A stretch of 64,000 bases of DNA from Edaphochlamys debaryana. Taxonomy: Eukaryota > Chlorophyta > Chlorophyceae > Chlamydomonadales. The position numbers were made by a program, and so were the translations under genes. The DNA lies in contig JAEHOE010000001.1 of the NCBI GenBank assembly GCA_016858145.1, positions 62,001 through 126,000 of the forward strand, read 5' to 3'. Positions 10,030 through 19,220 of this stretch are shown here, piece by piece (position 1 is the stretch's first letter; each line of letters begins with the position of its first letter). The notes below the pieces were generated by a model. That model was not told the DNA's origin. It made no database searches and worked only from the letters and a program-made list of their open reading frames with translations.

Positions 10030-10450
10030 ACGGTTGGACCTGAGTGGTTGAACTCAGACCGCATGATAAGACCTGAGATCTTTGCGGATATTTGAACGAG
10101 AGATCGGACGAACCTTCTCTCTGGACGCTGCAGCAAATGATACGGGGGACAACGCGCTTGTAAGGCGTTATGCATGCCCCTCTCGGTCGTTCCTGACCAC
10201 AGACTGTGCGGGTCAAACGGTGTGGATGAATCCACCATTTCGCAGCCTGTACCCCTTCCTGAGCCACTACCGTTTGATGAAAGAGCTTGACCCAAGCACG
10301 TCAGCCTGCATACTTGTGCCGTCCTGGAAGGGCAAGTGGCGAGGCCTGCTCTCAGGCATGACCCTCTTACGTGCCTTTGAACCAGGCACTGCCCTCTTCC
10401 TTGCCCCTGGGCCGGACGGACGGCGCAGCCCGATGCCGGGTATTCCCTAG
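10030..10450 (+). pseudogene. Dam-like (N6-adenine methyltransferase-type) domain inside the Gypsy element
   Basis: From 10082 the frame reads TFSLDAAANDTG, then a Ser/Phe stretch, then VWMNPPFRSLYPFLSHY, and SACILVPSW. The order of an early LDAAA-type segment and a later NPPF segment is that of phage-type DNA N6-adenine methyltransferases (Dam-type, with NPPY/DPPY as the catalytic motif). The preceding residues (MIRPEIFADI) lie in another frame up to about 10075, so a frameshift is present. A TAG at 10448-10450 separates it from the protease in the same frame. Methyltransferase domains are known in DIRS retroelements; their presence here between gag and protease is unusual. Family assignment is from motif order only. 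An enzymatic role is uncertain. Confidence 0.5.
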
Positions 10451-11344
10451 CGTGTGGAGGTGTGGTACGACCCTCCCAAAGAAACCTCTTCAACCACCTG
10501 TGCGCTAGGTGTTGAGGAAGGTGAAGACCTTGACGTGTATGACGCGCAGCTGAGTGGGGCCCCTGCGAGTGTCATGTGTGACACGGGCGCCACCCACTGC
10601 TTCCTGAGCCAAGCAACTGTCGAAAGGCTTGGACTCCGAACTGACCCAGCTAGTTTTGGGCCAGTGCACTTGGCTGACAGCCGGACCACGGGAGTTCTGA
10701 GCACGTGCACTGTCCGACTGCAACTTGGGAAGTTTGCAGCAAGCGTACGACCACTCGTGTTACCCACACTTGTGCACGGGGTGGACTTGATCCTGGGCCA
10801 GAACTTTATGAAGAGATACCAAATTCGACTGGACCCTGCAGCTTGCTCTATGTGAGTCACGCGTGACGGTGGACGCAACGTCATTGTGACTGCGCGGAAG
10901 AGCCTGAAGCAGGGTGCTGGGCACGCAGCGCAAGCGGAGGTGCTGGCGGGTCCTGAGGCAGCAAGTGCTGTCGTGAGGGAGACACCCTTGCTCCTAACCG
11001 CAAGTGTCTCACACGCTTCTGTGATATCGGCCAAGCAGGCAGGCCAAGACTTGAAGAAGCGGGGAATCAGAAGCATGCTGGTGGTGGTGCGACCGCCCCC
11101 ACATGTTGAGCTCGAGGAGCCCGGAAGTTTTGGCAAGGGATGGAAGGATGGTCCGAGATGGATGGCCACGGTCGTGACTCTTCAACTGCGACCTGAAGAT
11201 GAAGCCAACCCAAGGCTAAGCGCACTCTTGCGAGAGTTTGAAGATATCTTTCAGCCTATTCCGGGGCTGCCTCCTGTACGTGAAGTGAAACACACGATTC
11301 CGTTGCCAAGAGGAGCACAGCCGGTGTTCTGGCCGCAATACTGA
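10451..11344 (+). pseudogene. Gypsy aspartic protease and spacer to RT
   Basis: The frame contains CDTGATHCFLS, the DTG(A/S) active-site motif of retropepsins, then a hydrophobic flap-like region and DLILGQNFM, matching the usual [ILV]LG.[DN]. pattern near the end of the protease. A TGA at 10853-10855 interrupts the frame; it then continues to RT through PRLSALLREFEDIF and LPPVREVKHTI, the usual linker before Gypsy RT, up to a second TGA at 11342-11344. The enzyme would process the gag-pol polyprotein as a dimer. Confidence 0.75.
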
Positions 11345-12712
11345 CTATCACCTCTTGAGCATGCTGAGGTCGATAAGCAGTTTAAAGACCTGCTCGCGAA
11401 GGGTTTGATACGCCCAAGCACATCTCCATTTGGCGCTCCAATTCTCTTCGTCGCCAAGGCTCGCTCCCCAGGCGAGCTGAGAATGTGCGTTGATTACAGG
11501 CTTTTGAACAAGCTTGCAGTCAGGAACCGAATGTTTATGCCGAGAATTGATGATTTGCTGGACCGACTTGTCGGGAGTCGCGTCTTCAGCTCTATCAACC
11601 TACAGCATGGATACTATCAGATACGGATTGACCCGAGAGATGTCCCGAAGACGGCCTTCAATTGCCCATTGGGACATTACGAATTTCTGGTGCTGCCTTT
11701 CGGCTTGTCCAACGCACCAGCGACCTTTCAATCAGTGATGCAAAGAGCTTTCGGGCCTTATATTGGTCGATTCGTGACAGTGTACCTGGATGATGTTCTC
11801 GTGTACTCACGAAACCAGGCAGAACACGTAAAGCACCTGCGAAAGGTACTCACTGTGCTACGAGAACAGAAGTTCTACGCGAAGATGGCCAAATGTGAGT
11901 GGTGGAAGAGCGAATGCCACTACCTTGGTCACATTGTGAGCCACGACGGTGTCCGAATGGACCCCAAAAAGATAGAAATGGTTAAGAACTGGCCACAGCC
12001 AGCAGACACGCATGGACTGAGGTCATTCGTGGGCCTGGCCAGCTTCTTCCGTAAGTTTGTACCTGGATTTGCTGGCGTCGCGGCTCCCCTGACTGATACG
12101 CTGCTAGTCAAGGGTGACAAGCTGCCACAACCCTGGCCCAAAGCAGCTACTATAGCCTTTGAAAAGGTAAAGCAGCTGATATCGGAAGACTTGATCCTTT
12201 GGTACCCTGACTTCTCGAAACCGTTTGAGCTGGTCAGTGATGCGTCCCTAAACGGCACGGGGGCTGTGCTGCTGCAAGAAGACAGACCTGTGGCCTTTAC
12301 GACCAAGAAGTTTCTTCCTGCTGAAAGGAACTACACCACAGGAGAACAAGAACTACTGGGGGTGATACACGCCTTGAAAGAATGACGGTGTTACCTTGAA
12401 GGGGCACAGCACGAGGTGATGGTGACAACGGATCACAACCCGTTGACCTACCTCCAGACCCAAGCCACTTTGAGCCGAAGGCAAGCCAGATGGCAAGAGG
12501 TGTTGAGCCAGTTCCACCTCAAGTGGCAGTACTGACCTGGCAGACTAAACGTGGTGGCTGACGCTTTGTCTCGTCACCCCCACCTGGTAAACCCTGCGCT
12601 AGCGCTACTCGTCATGCAGACGCGAGCTGCACAGCAGGCGTCGTTACAAGAGAGGCTAGCCAAGGCAACCAAAGCTGACGCTTGATTTGCTGAGCCTCGA
12701 CACCTTGAGGGT
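11345..12712 (+). pseudogene. Gypsy reverse transcriptase and RNase H, interrupted by stops
   Basis: RT motifs appear in order: LIRPSTSPFGAPILFV, MCVDYRLLN, the substrate-binding FGLSNAPATFQ, and the catalytic YLDDVLVYS. The connection region follows (FRKFVPGFAGVAAPL). RNase H begins with ELVSDASLNGTGAVL and continues past a TGA at 12383-12385 to TTDHNPLTYL and NVVADALSR, after another TGA at 12533-12535. One more TGA is at 12683-12685. All three RT catalytic aspartates are present. The reaction is reverse transcription of element RNA with removal of the RNA strand. Confidence 0.9.
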
Positions 12713-14073
12713 TTGACAAAGGCAGACCAAGGCTTCTGGCTGAAGCCAACCGCAGGAGGTGCAGGTGGGTCTGCGGACCCTAACCTTGCCTTCCATGTGG
12801 TGGTGCCTAACGACCACGGTTTGCGGCGAGAGCTCATTGAGCAAAGCCATACCGGCCCTCTATCAGGTCACCTAGGACAGCACCGAACTGCTGACCTGGT
12901 GGCACGACAGTTTTGGTGGCCCTCACTTGAAGCCGACATACAAGACTACGTCCAGGCTTGTGACTTATGCCAACGGAGCAAAGCAAAGTCGGGCAGACCT
13001 GCAGGGCTGCTGCAGCCCCTGCCGATCCCTGACCTACCCTGGGACTGTGTGTCCATGGACGCAGTCATATTGGGCTACCTTGCTCCAAAGGCTGGACAAG
13101 CATTGCGGTGTTTGTCAACAGGTTGACCAAAATGGTGCACCTGGCGCCAACCAACCCGACCGTTGCAACGGACGCTCCTGGATGGGCCACACTGTTCTTT
13201 GATAACGTCGTACGCCTGCATGGCTTACCTGAACGAATAGTCTCTGACAGAGGATCCCAGTTTGCGGGAAAGTTCTTCCCAGCTCTGGCAAAGCTGGCAG
13301 GAGCTCGATCTGACCTGTCCTCCACTTACCACCCGCAAACAGACGGACAGACTGAACGGCTGAACCGAGTCTTGGGAGAAATGCTGTGGAGCTATGCAGC
13401 ATATGACCCTGGTTCGTGGGCAACTCACCTGACGGCGGCTGAGTTTGCCATAAACAACGCCAAGAACCGTAGTACGGGCCAGTCGCCCTTCTGCCTGAAC
13501 TACGGCTTCCACCCACGAACCCTGCTTTCGCTTGAGCTGAAGCTGAAGGTTCCAGCAGCCAAAGCGTACGCTGAGACCTTTGCTGACAGGCTAGCTGAGG
13601 CCAAGCACTGCCTGCAAAGCATCCAAGACCGTATCAAGGCAGACACGGACAAGAAGCGACGTGACGTACACTACTCGAAAGGAGACAAGGTCCTGTTGGA
13701 CACACGGAACCTTTTGAAGGGATCAGCACGAAAGCTGATGCCTAAGTTCCTGGGACCTTTCGAGATAGCAGAAGTGGTGAACAAGACGGCCATGAGGCTG
13801 CAGCTGCCAGCCCGATGGCGTATCCATAACGTCTTCCACGTCTTGCTGCTACACCCCTACCGGACAGATGGGGCTGTTCGACCCCCATTGCCTATGGCAT
13901 GGGATGATGACAAAGAACCCATCTGGGCAGTTGAACGAATCCTTGATCACCGAACTATCAACCAAGGACGAAAGAGGGGCCCGCCCTCCGGTAGAGGGGC
14001 CCACTTTGCAGTAGACAAGTGGTGGAGAAGGTCACGCCTTCTCGGTGACCGTTCTGAAGCTTCCCAAACATAG
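12713..14073 (+). pseudogene. Gypsy integrase with frameshift and truncated chromodomain-like end
   Basis: The zinc-binding domain is seen as HTGPLSGHLG followed by CDLCQRSK (HHCC type). The DDE core has Asp in CVSMDAV, Asp in IVSDRGSQF and Glu in GQTERLNRVLGE. The frame shifts near 13068, between the first Asp and the segment reading KGWTSIAVFVN. The C-terminus has the usual KGDKVLL and RIHNVFHVLLL, then PIWAVERILDHR, which looks like the start of a chromodomain. Only its first strand is present before the reading runs into the purine tract and the 3' LTR, ending at TAG in 14071-14073. The enzyme would insert element cDNA into the genome. Confidence 0.85.
13966..13979 (+). other. Polypurine tract
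   Basis: GGACGAAAGAGGGG is a purine run (one C) ending one base before the 3' LTR repeat, where plus-strand synthesis would be primed. Its position supports the LTR boundary at 13980-13981. Confidence 0.65.
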
Positions 14074-14097
14074 CTTCCGCTGAACGCATTCTCAACA
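13981..14097 (+). repeat. 3' LTR candidate (117 bp)
   Basis: Pairs with 8059-8175 with a single C/T difference. The integrase frame runs about 90 bases into it. Confidence 0.7.
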
Positions 14098-14231
14098 ACC
14101 CCCCACAACCGCCCCTGCCCCCAAGTCCAGTTTCCATGCTACCCCATCACTTCCAAGGGCTCCCCTACACCCGGGCACCATCAAGCCCCCAAGCTTTGCT
14201 TGAATAATAATAGTAAGTAATAATAGGTTAC

Positions 14232-14387
14232 GCCATTGACCTGGCGTGTATTGAGGGGACGGCTGGTTTAGGGCCGTCGCCGTGTGAGCCACACAGTGTA
14301 CCCTCCCAAACCCCACAGACTTTTGTATGAGTGTATGAGTGTATGATGTGTGTATGATGGGCTTGAGCGCCCGCACGGCCTGCCAGT
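14232..14387. repeat. Dispersed repeat of about 150 bp, copy 1
   Basis: From GCCATTGACCTGGCGTGTATT to GCCCGCACGGCCTGCCAG it matches 24309-24454 with few differences, including a duplicated GAGTGTAT unit here. It lies between the Gypsy element and the right copy of the 2.8-kb repeat and is absent in front of the left copy. Confidence 0.8.
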
Positions 14388-15203
14388 GCAGGCCTGCCCC
14401 CCTGAATGAAATGTGCCTCCTGTGGAGAGCTTTAGGCCCAGGTTCCAGGTGGCGGTTATGGTGAACCGCAGTATTGGAAAGTGTGATCGGGTAAGTGCAA
14501 GCAAAAGGTGAAGCTGGCGGGGCCGAAAGGCGCGGCGGGGGGCACGAGTGCGGTGCAAGGTGGCCCTCCAGCAGGCTCGAGTTGTTCACATGCAGGGTTC
14601 TTTTGGCCATGGGTTGGGGCCTGTCGTTGCTCTTAGCTGGACAATCAATGCGTGGCCGGACAGCTGATGGCATAGACACGAAGCTCGGCCGTGCGGGTCC
14701 GGGTATGCGGGTGCAGCGCGGGGCTGAGCAGACGTCGGCTCGCACGGCCGCACGCGTCGGGCCGTGCCGTGCCCGGGCTGCCGGAGCCCCTAACTGGAAA
14801 TCGCACCCCAAAGCAACTTCATCTCAGTGCCATTCTATACTCACACACTTCAATATAGCCCCTGATAAGCAAATAGCAGCTAGCGTGCTTGCGAACCAGC
14901 CTCGAGGGCGTGGCGCGCAAGTGAAATTCTGGACTCCTCTCACGCCCTCTTGAACTGTGTCATAAGGCTACGAGCGTTTCCTCTTAGCCGCTGTCCTCAC
15001 TGGTGCCGCGCTTCCGGGCTGCGCTATTTTGCTCACATTGCGCAAAAGCCGCTAACGCCGTCGCGACGCTGTTGAAGAACCGGGGGACTGCATCTGCGTC
15101 CGAGGTGCGCCAATCTTTGTGTGTGGGGGGGTGTCACTCGCGACCGGTCGAGCCCTTCTTGCTTCCAATTCGCGCTCACGCCGTCTCTCGCGCTGCCGTG
15201 CAG

Positions 15204-16225
15204 AGCTCCCAAGACCTGTGCACAGCTGCGAGGTGTCTGCTGGGTGAGCGGGTCGTGGCATTCGCACTTCCGCCAGGGCGGCGGGTCGGGATGCGCGGTG
15301 AATGCCTACACTTCCGGCGGCAGGTAGCGTGGTTGGCGCCCGCTGCTGCCTCGAGCTCTCGTCCGCTGGGCGCGGCGACCGCCATGCAAGGTTGTGCATC
15401 AGCAGCGCGCGCGTGCGTGCGTCACTCGCGGCTGCCGCACTTCCACCCCTTTATCACTCGCGGCCGCTTTGTCGCGCTCTGCAGAGGTCGCTCAATACGC
15501 TTGACTTCTGTCGCGCCCGGCTTCTGCTGCAGCACTTGTTGGGTGAGCGAGGGAAGCACGCACGGTGGCACACGCTCCACCGCGGCCCATCCAGCGGTCA
15601 GATGCATTGTTACCACCACAGCGTTCGCGCCGCTGCTGTGCGCCTCTATCGCTCGCTCCTTTGGTCGGTGTCCCCTGCTGCTGCCGGCCAGTCGGCAGGC
15701 GCAGCGGCCGCAAAGCCAGGCTGTGTGCTTCTGTGCTGCCGTACAGGCCTCTTGACACCACACCAAGACCGTGCTCCTCACGTGTGCGGTGTCTGTTGAT
15801 TGGGTGAGCAGGGCGGTAGGGTGGTGCAGGGTGTGGTCCGCACGGCCGTGTAGCAGGCCAGCCTGATGAGGGGAAGAGCAGTGACGACCAAGGGATGGGG
15901 AACAAGTAAGGGGCTTGCCTTCACCACGCGCCTCTCATGCCCCATGCACCTCGCTCCCCCCGGCGTTTGGCTTGGGCGGGTGTGGCGGCCGCACTTCGAC
16001 GTTGCATGCGCCTCGGCCCTGCTCAGCCCACTGCCCCATGACTGGCTGATACCGTGCAGGATCAGCACTAGACCTGCCTCGCTGCAGCGGCTGCTGGGTG
16101 AGCCACAGGGCGTGAGGAGAACAGCTGGCTTGGGCCAGTATCGTGGCTCTTCCTTTGCAGCCTTCGTTTTGTTGTGTGACGTGGACTTGGCGCCACTCCT
16201 TCCCTGTGATTGTTTCTGCATGCAG
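15204..16225 (+). other. Array of short putative leader exons (right copy)
   Basis: Same CAG-to-TGG|GTGAGC segments as in the left copy, beginning at 15204-15243 and ending at the acceptor before 16226. The splice-like ends are conserved between copies, but the copies are too similar overall for that to be informative. Confidence 0.35.
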
Positions 16226-16229
16226 AAGG

Positions 16230-16712
16230 ATGAACGCTCTGCTGGCGCAAGCCGCACACCACCCAACGCATATGGGCCAAGCACTGCAAGCGGCATCCCA
16301 GGCAGCAGCCCCGGCCGGGCCTGCGCAGTTGCAGCAGATCCAGCAGACGCTCCAGGCCCTGCAGCAGGAGCAGCAGATCCAGCAGCAGACGCTCCAGGCC
16401 CAGCAGCAGACGCTCCAGGCCCTGCAGCAGGGGCAGCAGGACCTGCAGCAGACGCTGGTCCCCGTGATTGCAGCCGCGGCGCGCAGCCACAACTTCGAGG
16501 TCATTGACGACACGGAGCCGCCGCTCATGGGCGTGCTGGACGCCGCCGGCAACGTCCCCGCCGACTTCCCGCTGACGCGCGCGGCCCTGCGGGCCATGGA
16601 CGGGCCCGCACTGTCCGCCCTGCTGCTGGCCTACAACGTGCCGCCGCTGCACGACGTGGAGGCGCGCAGGCAGCAGCTGGCCCGGTTCATTCACCTGCGG
16701 CTTCCCGCCTAG
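16230..16712 (+). CDS. Gln-rich coiled-coil protein, right copy (160 aa)
   Basis: Same start context (TGCATGCAG acceptor, then ATG) and same length as the left-copy ORF. By direct comparison the two coding sequences differ at seven bases, all transitions and all changing an amino acid (Gly to Glu and His to Arg in the coiled-coil and linker, then five in the C-terminal half). The open frame is intact in both. The function is unknown; see the left-copy entry for domain impressions. Confidence 0.5.
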   Translation: MNALLAQAAHHPTHMGQALQAASQAAAPAGPAQLQQIQQTLQALQQEQQIQQQTLQAQQQTLQALQQGQQDLQQTLVPVIAAAARSHNFEVIDDTEPPLMGVLDAAGNVPADFPLTRAALRAMDGPALSALLLAYNVPPLHDVEARRQQLARFIHLRLPA

Positions 16713-16939
16713 TCAGGTGCGCCGGGGAGCGAGGCGAGAATATCTGGGGTTGCAGGCGCTGCCTGCCCAGCCTGCACGCCGTCCCCTCTGCCGCGCACGT
16801 TTGCCGCGCACCATGCGCGGGCCTTGTTGGCGCATGTGGCGCTGGCCAACCGACGATCCGGCGTGCCCCCATCCCGCTCCGGGCAGGCCATGGCGGCGCC
16901 GATGCGTTAGCCCAGGACGGGGATAGCGGTGGCCGGTCG

Positions 16940-17548
16940 ATGCAACGGCTGCGCCCTTGCGGCTCGGTCAGAGGGACGCTGCTGGCCGATGATGGGGCGT
17001 CGTCCACCGGGGGGCATGCTGGGCTTCTCCAAATCGTTGTGGGCCAGTCCAGGAGCATGCAAGGGCAGGCAGGCTGGGTAGCGGCAGCCTCAGGAAACGG
17101 CGGAGCGCTCGCGGAGGGGCGGGGATATTGTGCTGGTTGCGGCTTGGGTGCTCCCGTTGCGCGGCCCCACGGGGTGGCATCAGGCGTCGGTCGCGTGGCG
17201 GGGAGCAACGGCGGGGGCGGAGCGGGGCCCTCAAGTGCTGGGATCGGGCTGCCTGGCGCGGAGGAGTCGGGCTTGAGCGAGAGCGAGGATGAGAGCGAGG
17301 ATGACGGCAACACTGCCGGAAGCTCAACTCAGAGTTCTGAGGGCGGCGGAGAGGGGCAACACGAGGAGGACGAGGAGAGCTCTTCGTCCGACGGCGAGCT
17401 CGGCAGCGTGGGTGACGAGAGCGGGGCCCAAGTCAACGGGCGCGGGCCCCAGCACTCCCAACCCCCCCAGCCGCAGCCACGTGAAGGGCCAGAGGGTGTC
17501 CGCCGCTCCACGCGGACAGTGACCAAGAGCGCTAAGTGGGGCTCGTAG
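16940..17548 (+). CDS. Acidic Ser/Glu-rich reading frame ending in RRSTRT-type tail, doubtful gene
   Basis: A 202-codon frame runs from 16940 to TAG at 17546-17548. Its second half is strongly acidic (ESEDESEDD, HEEDEESSSSDGE) and then Pro/Gln-rich, ending GVRRSTRTVTKSAKW. A short basic RRSTR segment near a C-terminus is common in retrotransposon polyproteins, so this may be the end of an element gene. The first half is shared with the left repeat unit, where small indels break the frame. There is no splice evidence and the start is arbitrary. Confidence 0.3.
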   Translation: MQRLRPCGSVRGTLLADDGASSTGGHAGLLQIVVGQSRSMQGQAGWVAAASGNGGALAEGRGYCAGCGLGAPVARPHGVASGVGRVAGSNGGGGAGPSSAGIGLPGAEESGLSESEDESEDDGNTAGSSTQSSEGGGEGQHEEDEESSSSDGELGSVGDESGAQVNGRGPQHSQPPQPQPREGPEGVRRSTRTVTKSAKWGS

Positions 17549-17554
17549 ACCAGG

Positions 17555-18090
17555 TTGCAGGCAGGTGGATGGCGGGTTGGAGGGAGTGCGGTGCTTTGAG
17601 CAGTAGGGCTTTGCGCCTCCGGGCGTGTTGGGGTGATGGATGGACGTGTCCTATTGCGTGCGAGCAGGGTGAGCGACAGGCGGATGGCAGGTTTAAGGAA
17701 GTGCGGTGCTTTGAGCAGTAGGGCTTTGCGCCTCCAGGGCGTGTTGGGGTGATGGATGGACGTGTCCTATTGCGTGCGAGCAGGGTGAGCGACAGGTGGA
17801 TGGCGGGTTTAAGGAAGTGCGGTGCTTTGAGCAGTAGGGCTTTGCGCCTCCGGGGCGTGTTGGGGCGATGGATGGACGTGTCCTATTGCATGCGAGCAGG
17901 GTGAGCGACAGGCGGATGGCGGGTTGGAGGGCTGGAGGGAGGGTGCGGTGCTCACAGGGGCCGTGCAGCGTAGTCAGAACGTTGATGGGGGTTGCTGCGG
18001 CTGGAGGGAGGGTGATGCTTCAAGCAGTAGGACTCCGCGCCTTGGGGGCAGTGAACAGACGTGTCCTGCTGTGCACGGGGGCACGCGCAG
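17555..18090. repeat. Tandem repeat, unit about 115 bp, three good copies plus degenerate ones
   Basis: Units starting GTGCGGTGCTTTGAGCAG lie at 17586, 17701 and 17817; a diverged unit begins near 17943 and another near 18010. Each unit carries GTGTTGGGG(T/C)GATGGATGG and GAGCAGGGTGAGCGACAG. Confidence 0.85.
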
Positions 18091-18913
18091 CTCCAGGCCC
18101 CCAACCGCCAGCGGCCAGCAGATCTCACCGGCCCTCTCCCATAGAGTGCCCACAACTGATCCCGGCCCAGACGAACCATGCGCATACAGACCTGTTCCTA
18201 AGCAGTGGCACACGTCTGCGGCGGATTCCAGGGCGCCAGCAGTGTACATCGCGGAGGCAGGGGCTAACCTAGTAGCAGCCGCGCACGCAAGCGGTACCTT
18301 CTTTGAGGCACCCGGTGTTGTGCGTGCAGGCGGTCGCCAGTCCCGCCAGTCCCGCTAGAGAGTGTCCCGCAGCGTCGAGTCAGCCTGTGGTGTTGCTAGG
18401 GCTAGTAGTGCGGTGTGTGTGTGTGCGAACCGTGGGAAAAAGTCAATGGCAAGGAACCGGTGGGTGCCTGCGCTTGCGCACACATGGGCGTGTGCGGTTG
18501 GTTGGCTCCATGCTTGCCCCACCCCGCAACATGCCGTCCAATCTTCATACCCACCGCCCTGCGCATACCGCTCCGTGTAGTGCTAGATAGCCCTGTTGCT
18601 AATGCTCTGAAAGGAGGCTATGCCCTCCGACCACCGCCCAGCCTAGCTAGGAAAGCCGTGCGGTTACTTCTGCTGCCCGTCGCCCTGCTTCTCATCTCAG
18701 CAGCATGCCCGACAAGACTGCTGAGGGGTTACGGTGGGCAGGCAGCGGCTTGGGCGCGGGCGGGGGGAGGTCTGGCAAGAGCTATACGCTCACTGCTCTA
18801 GCACGTGATTGGCCTTTCATCCAGCCCCTTCCCTCCATTCCTGGCTCCACGTCTCTTTAACCTTTCGTATTCTCTTCCTTCACACGGCCTTACCTTCAAT
18901 TCCCATAGGACCG
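18091..18913. other. No gene seen
   Basis: Short overlapping frames only. Sequence is less GC-skewed than its surroundings. No repeat or RNA gene recognised. Confidence 0.4.
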
Positions 18914-19220
18914 TCCGCAGCGCAACCTTCAACACTGCAGACCCCCCACCCCAAACAATGCAAGTCCGCAAGGGCCCACAGCAGGCTTCACCTAGGCCCA
19001 TCCGCAGCACAACCCTAAGCATGGCAAACCCCCCACCCCCAAACATCGCATGTCCGCAAGGGCCCACAGCAGGCTTCACCTAGGCCCATCCGCAGCACAA
19101 CCCTAAGCATGGCAAACCCCCCACCCCAAACATCGCATGTCCGCAAGGGCCCACGGCTGGCTTCACCTAGGCCCATCCGCAGCACAACCCTAAGCATTGC
19201 AGACCCCCCACACAGCAAGT
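18914..19220. repeat. Tandem repeat, unit 87-88 bp, about 3.5 copies
   Basis: Units marked by TCCGCAGC(A/G)CAACC(C/T)T begin near 18914, 19001, 19089 and 19176 and contain ACCCCCCACCCC and GCAAGGGCCCAC. The array ends about 70 bases before the stop codon side of the KDZ gene and may belong to that element's 3' end. Confidence 0.85.

Larger units (their letters stand above)
8059..14097 (+). mobile_element. Ty3/Gypsy LTR retrotransposon, full-length but coding-defective
   Basis: 117-bp direct repeats at both ends (one mismatch) enclose, in order, a primer-binding-site candidate, gag with a CCHC knuckle, a Dam-like methyltransferase-type domain, an aspartic protease, RT, RNase H and integrase. 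A purine tract touches the right repeat. The domain order RT-RNase H-integrase is that of Ty3/Gypsy. From the methyltransferase segment through the first part of integrase the pol reading stays in one frame, interrupted by at least six stop codons; there are frameshifts in gag, before the methyltransferase domain and in integrase. No target-site duplication was recognised at the outer ends. The copy cannot make a full polyprotein without help. Confidence 0.9.
14393..17183. repeat. Large direct repeat, right copy (about 2.8 kb)
   Basis: Partner of 4563-7370, in the same orientation and nearly identical, with small indels. Beyond 17183 this copy continues into an acidic reading frame that the left copy lacks. 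Confidence 0.85.

Noticed and set aside
10448..12685. Reassigned stop codons (alternative genetic code) or programmed readthrough
   Set aside because: Spliced host genes in the window end with TGA, TAG or TAA and have none in frame inside their exons, so the element stops are better read as decay.
17586..18010. CRISPR-like regular repeats
   Set aside because: Units are contiguous 115-bp tandem repeats without unique spacers, in a eukaryotic context.
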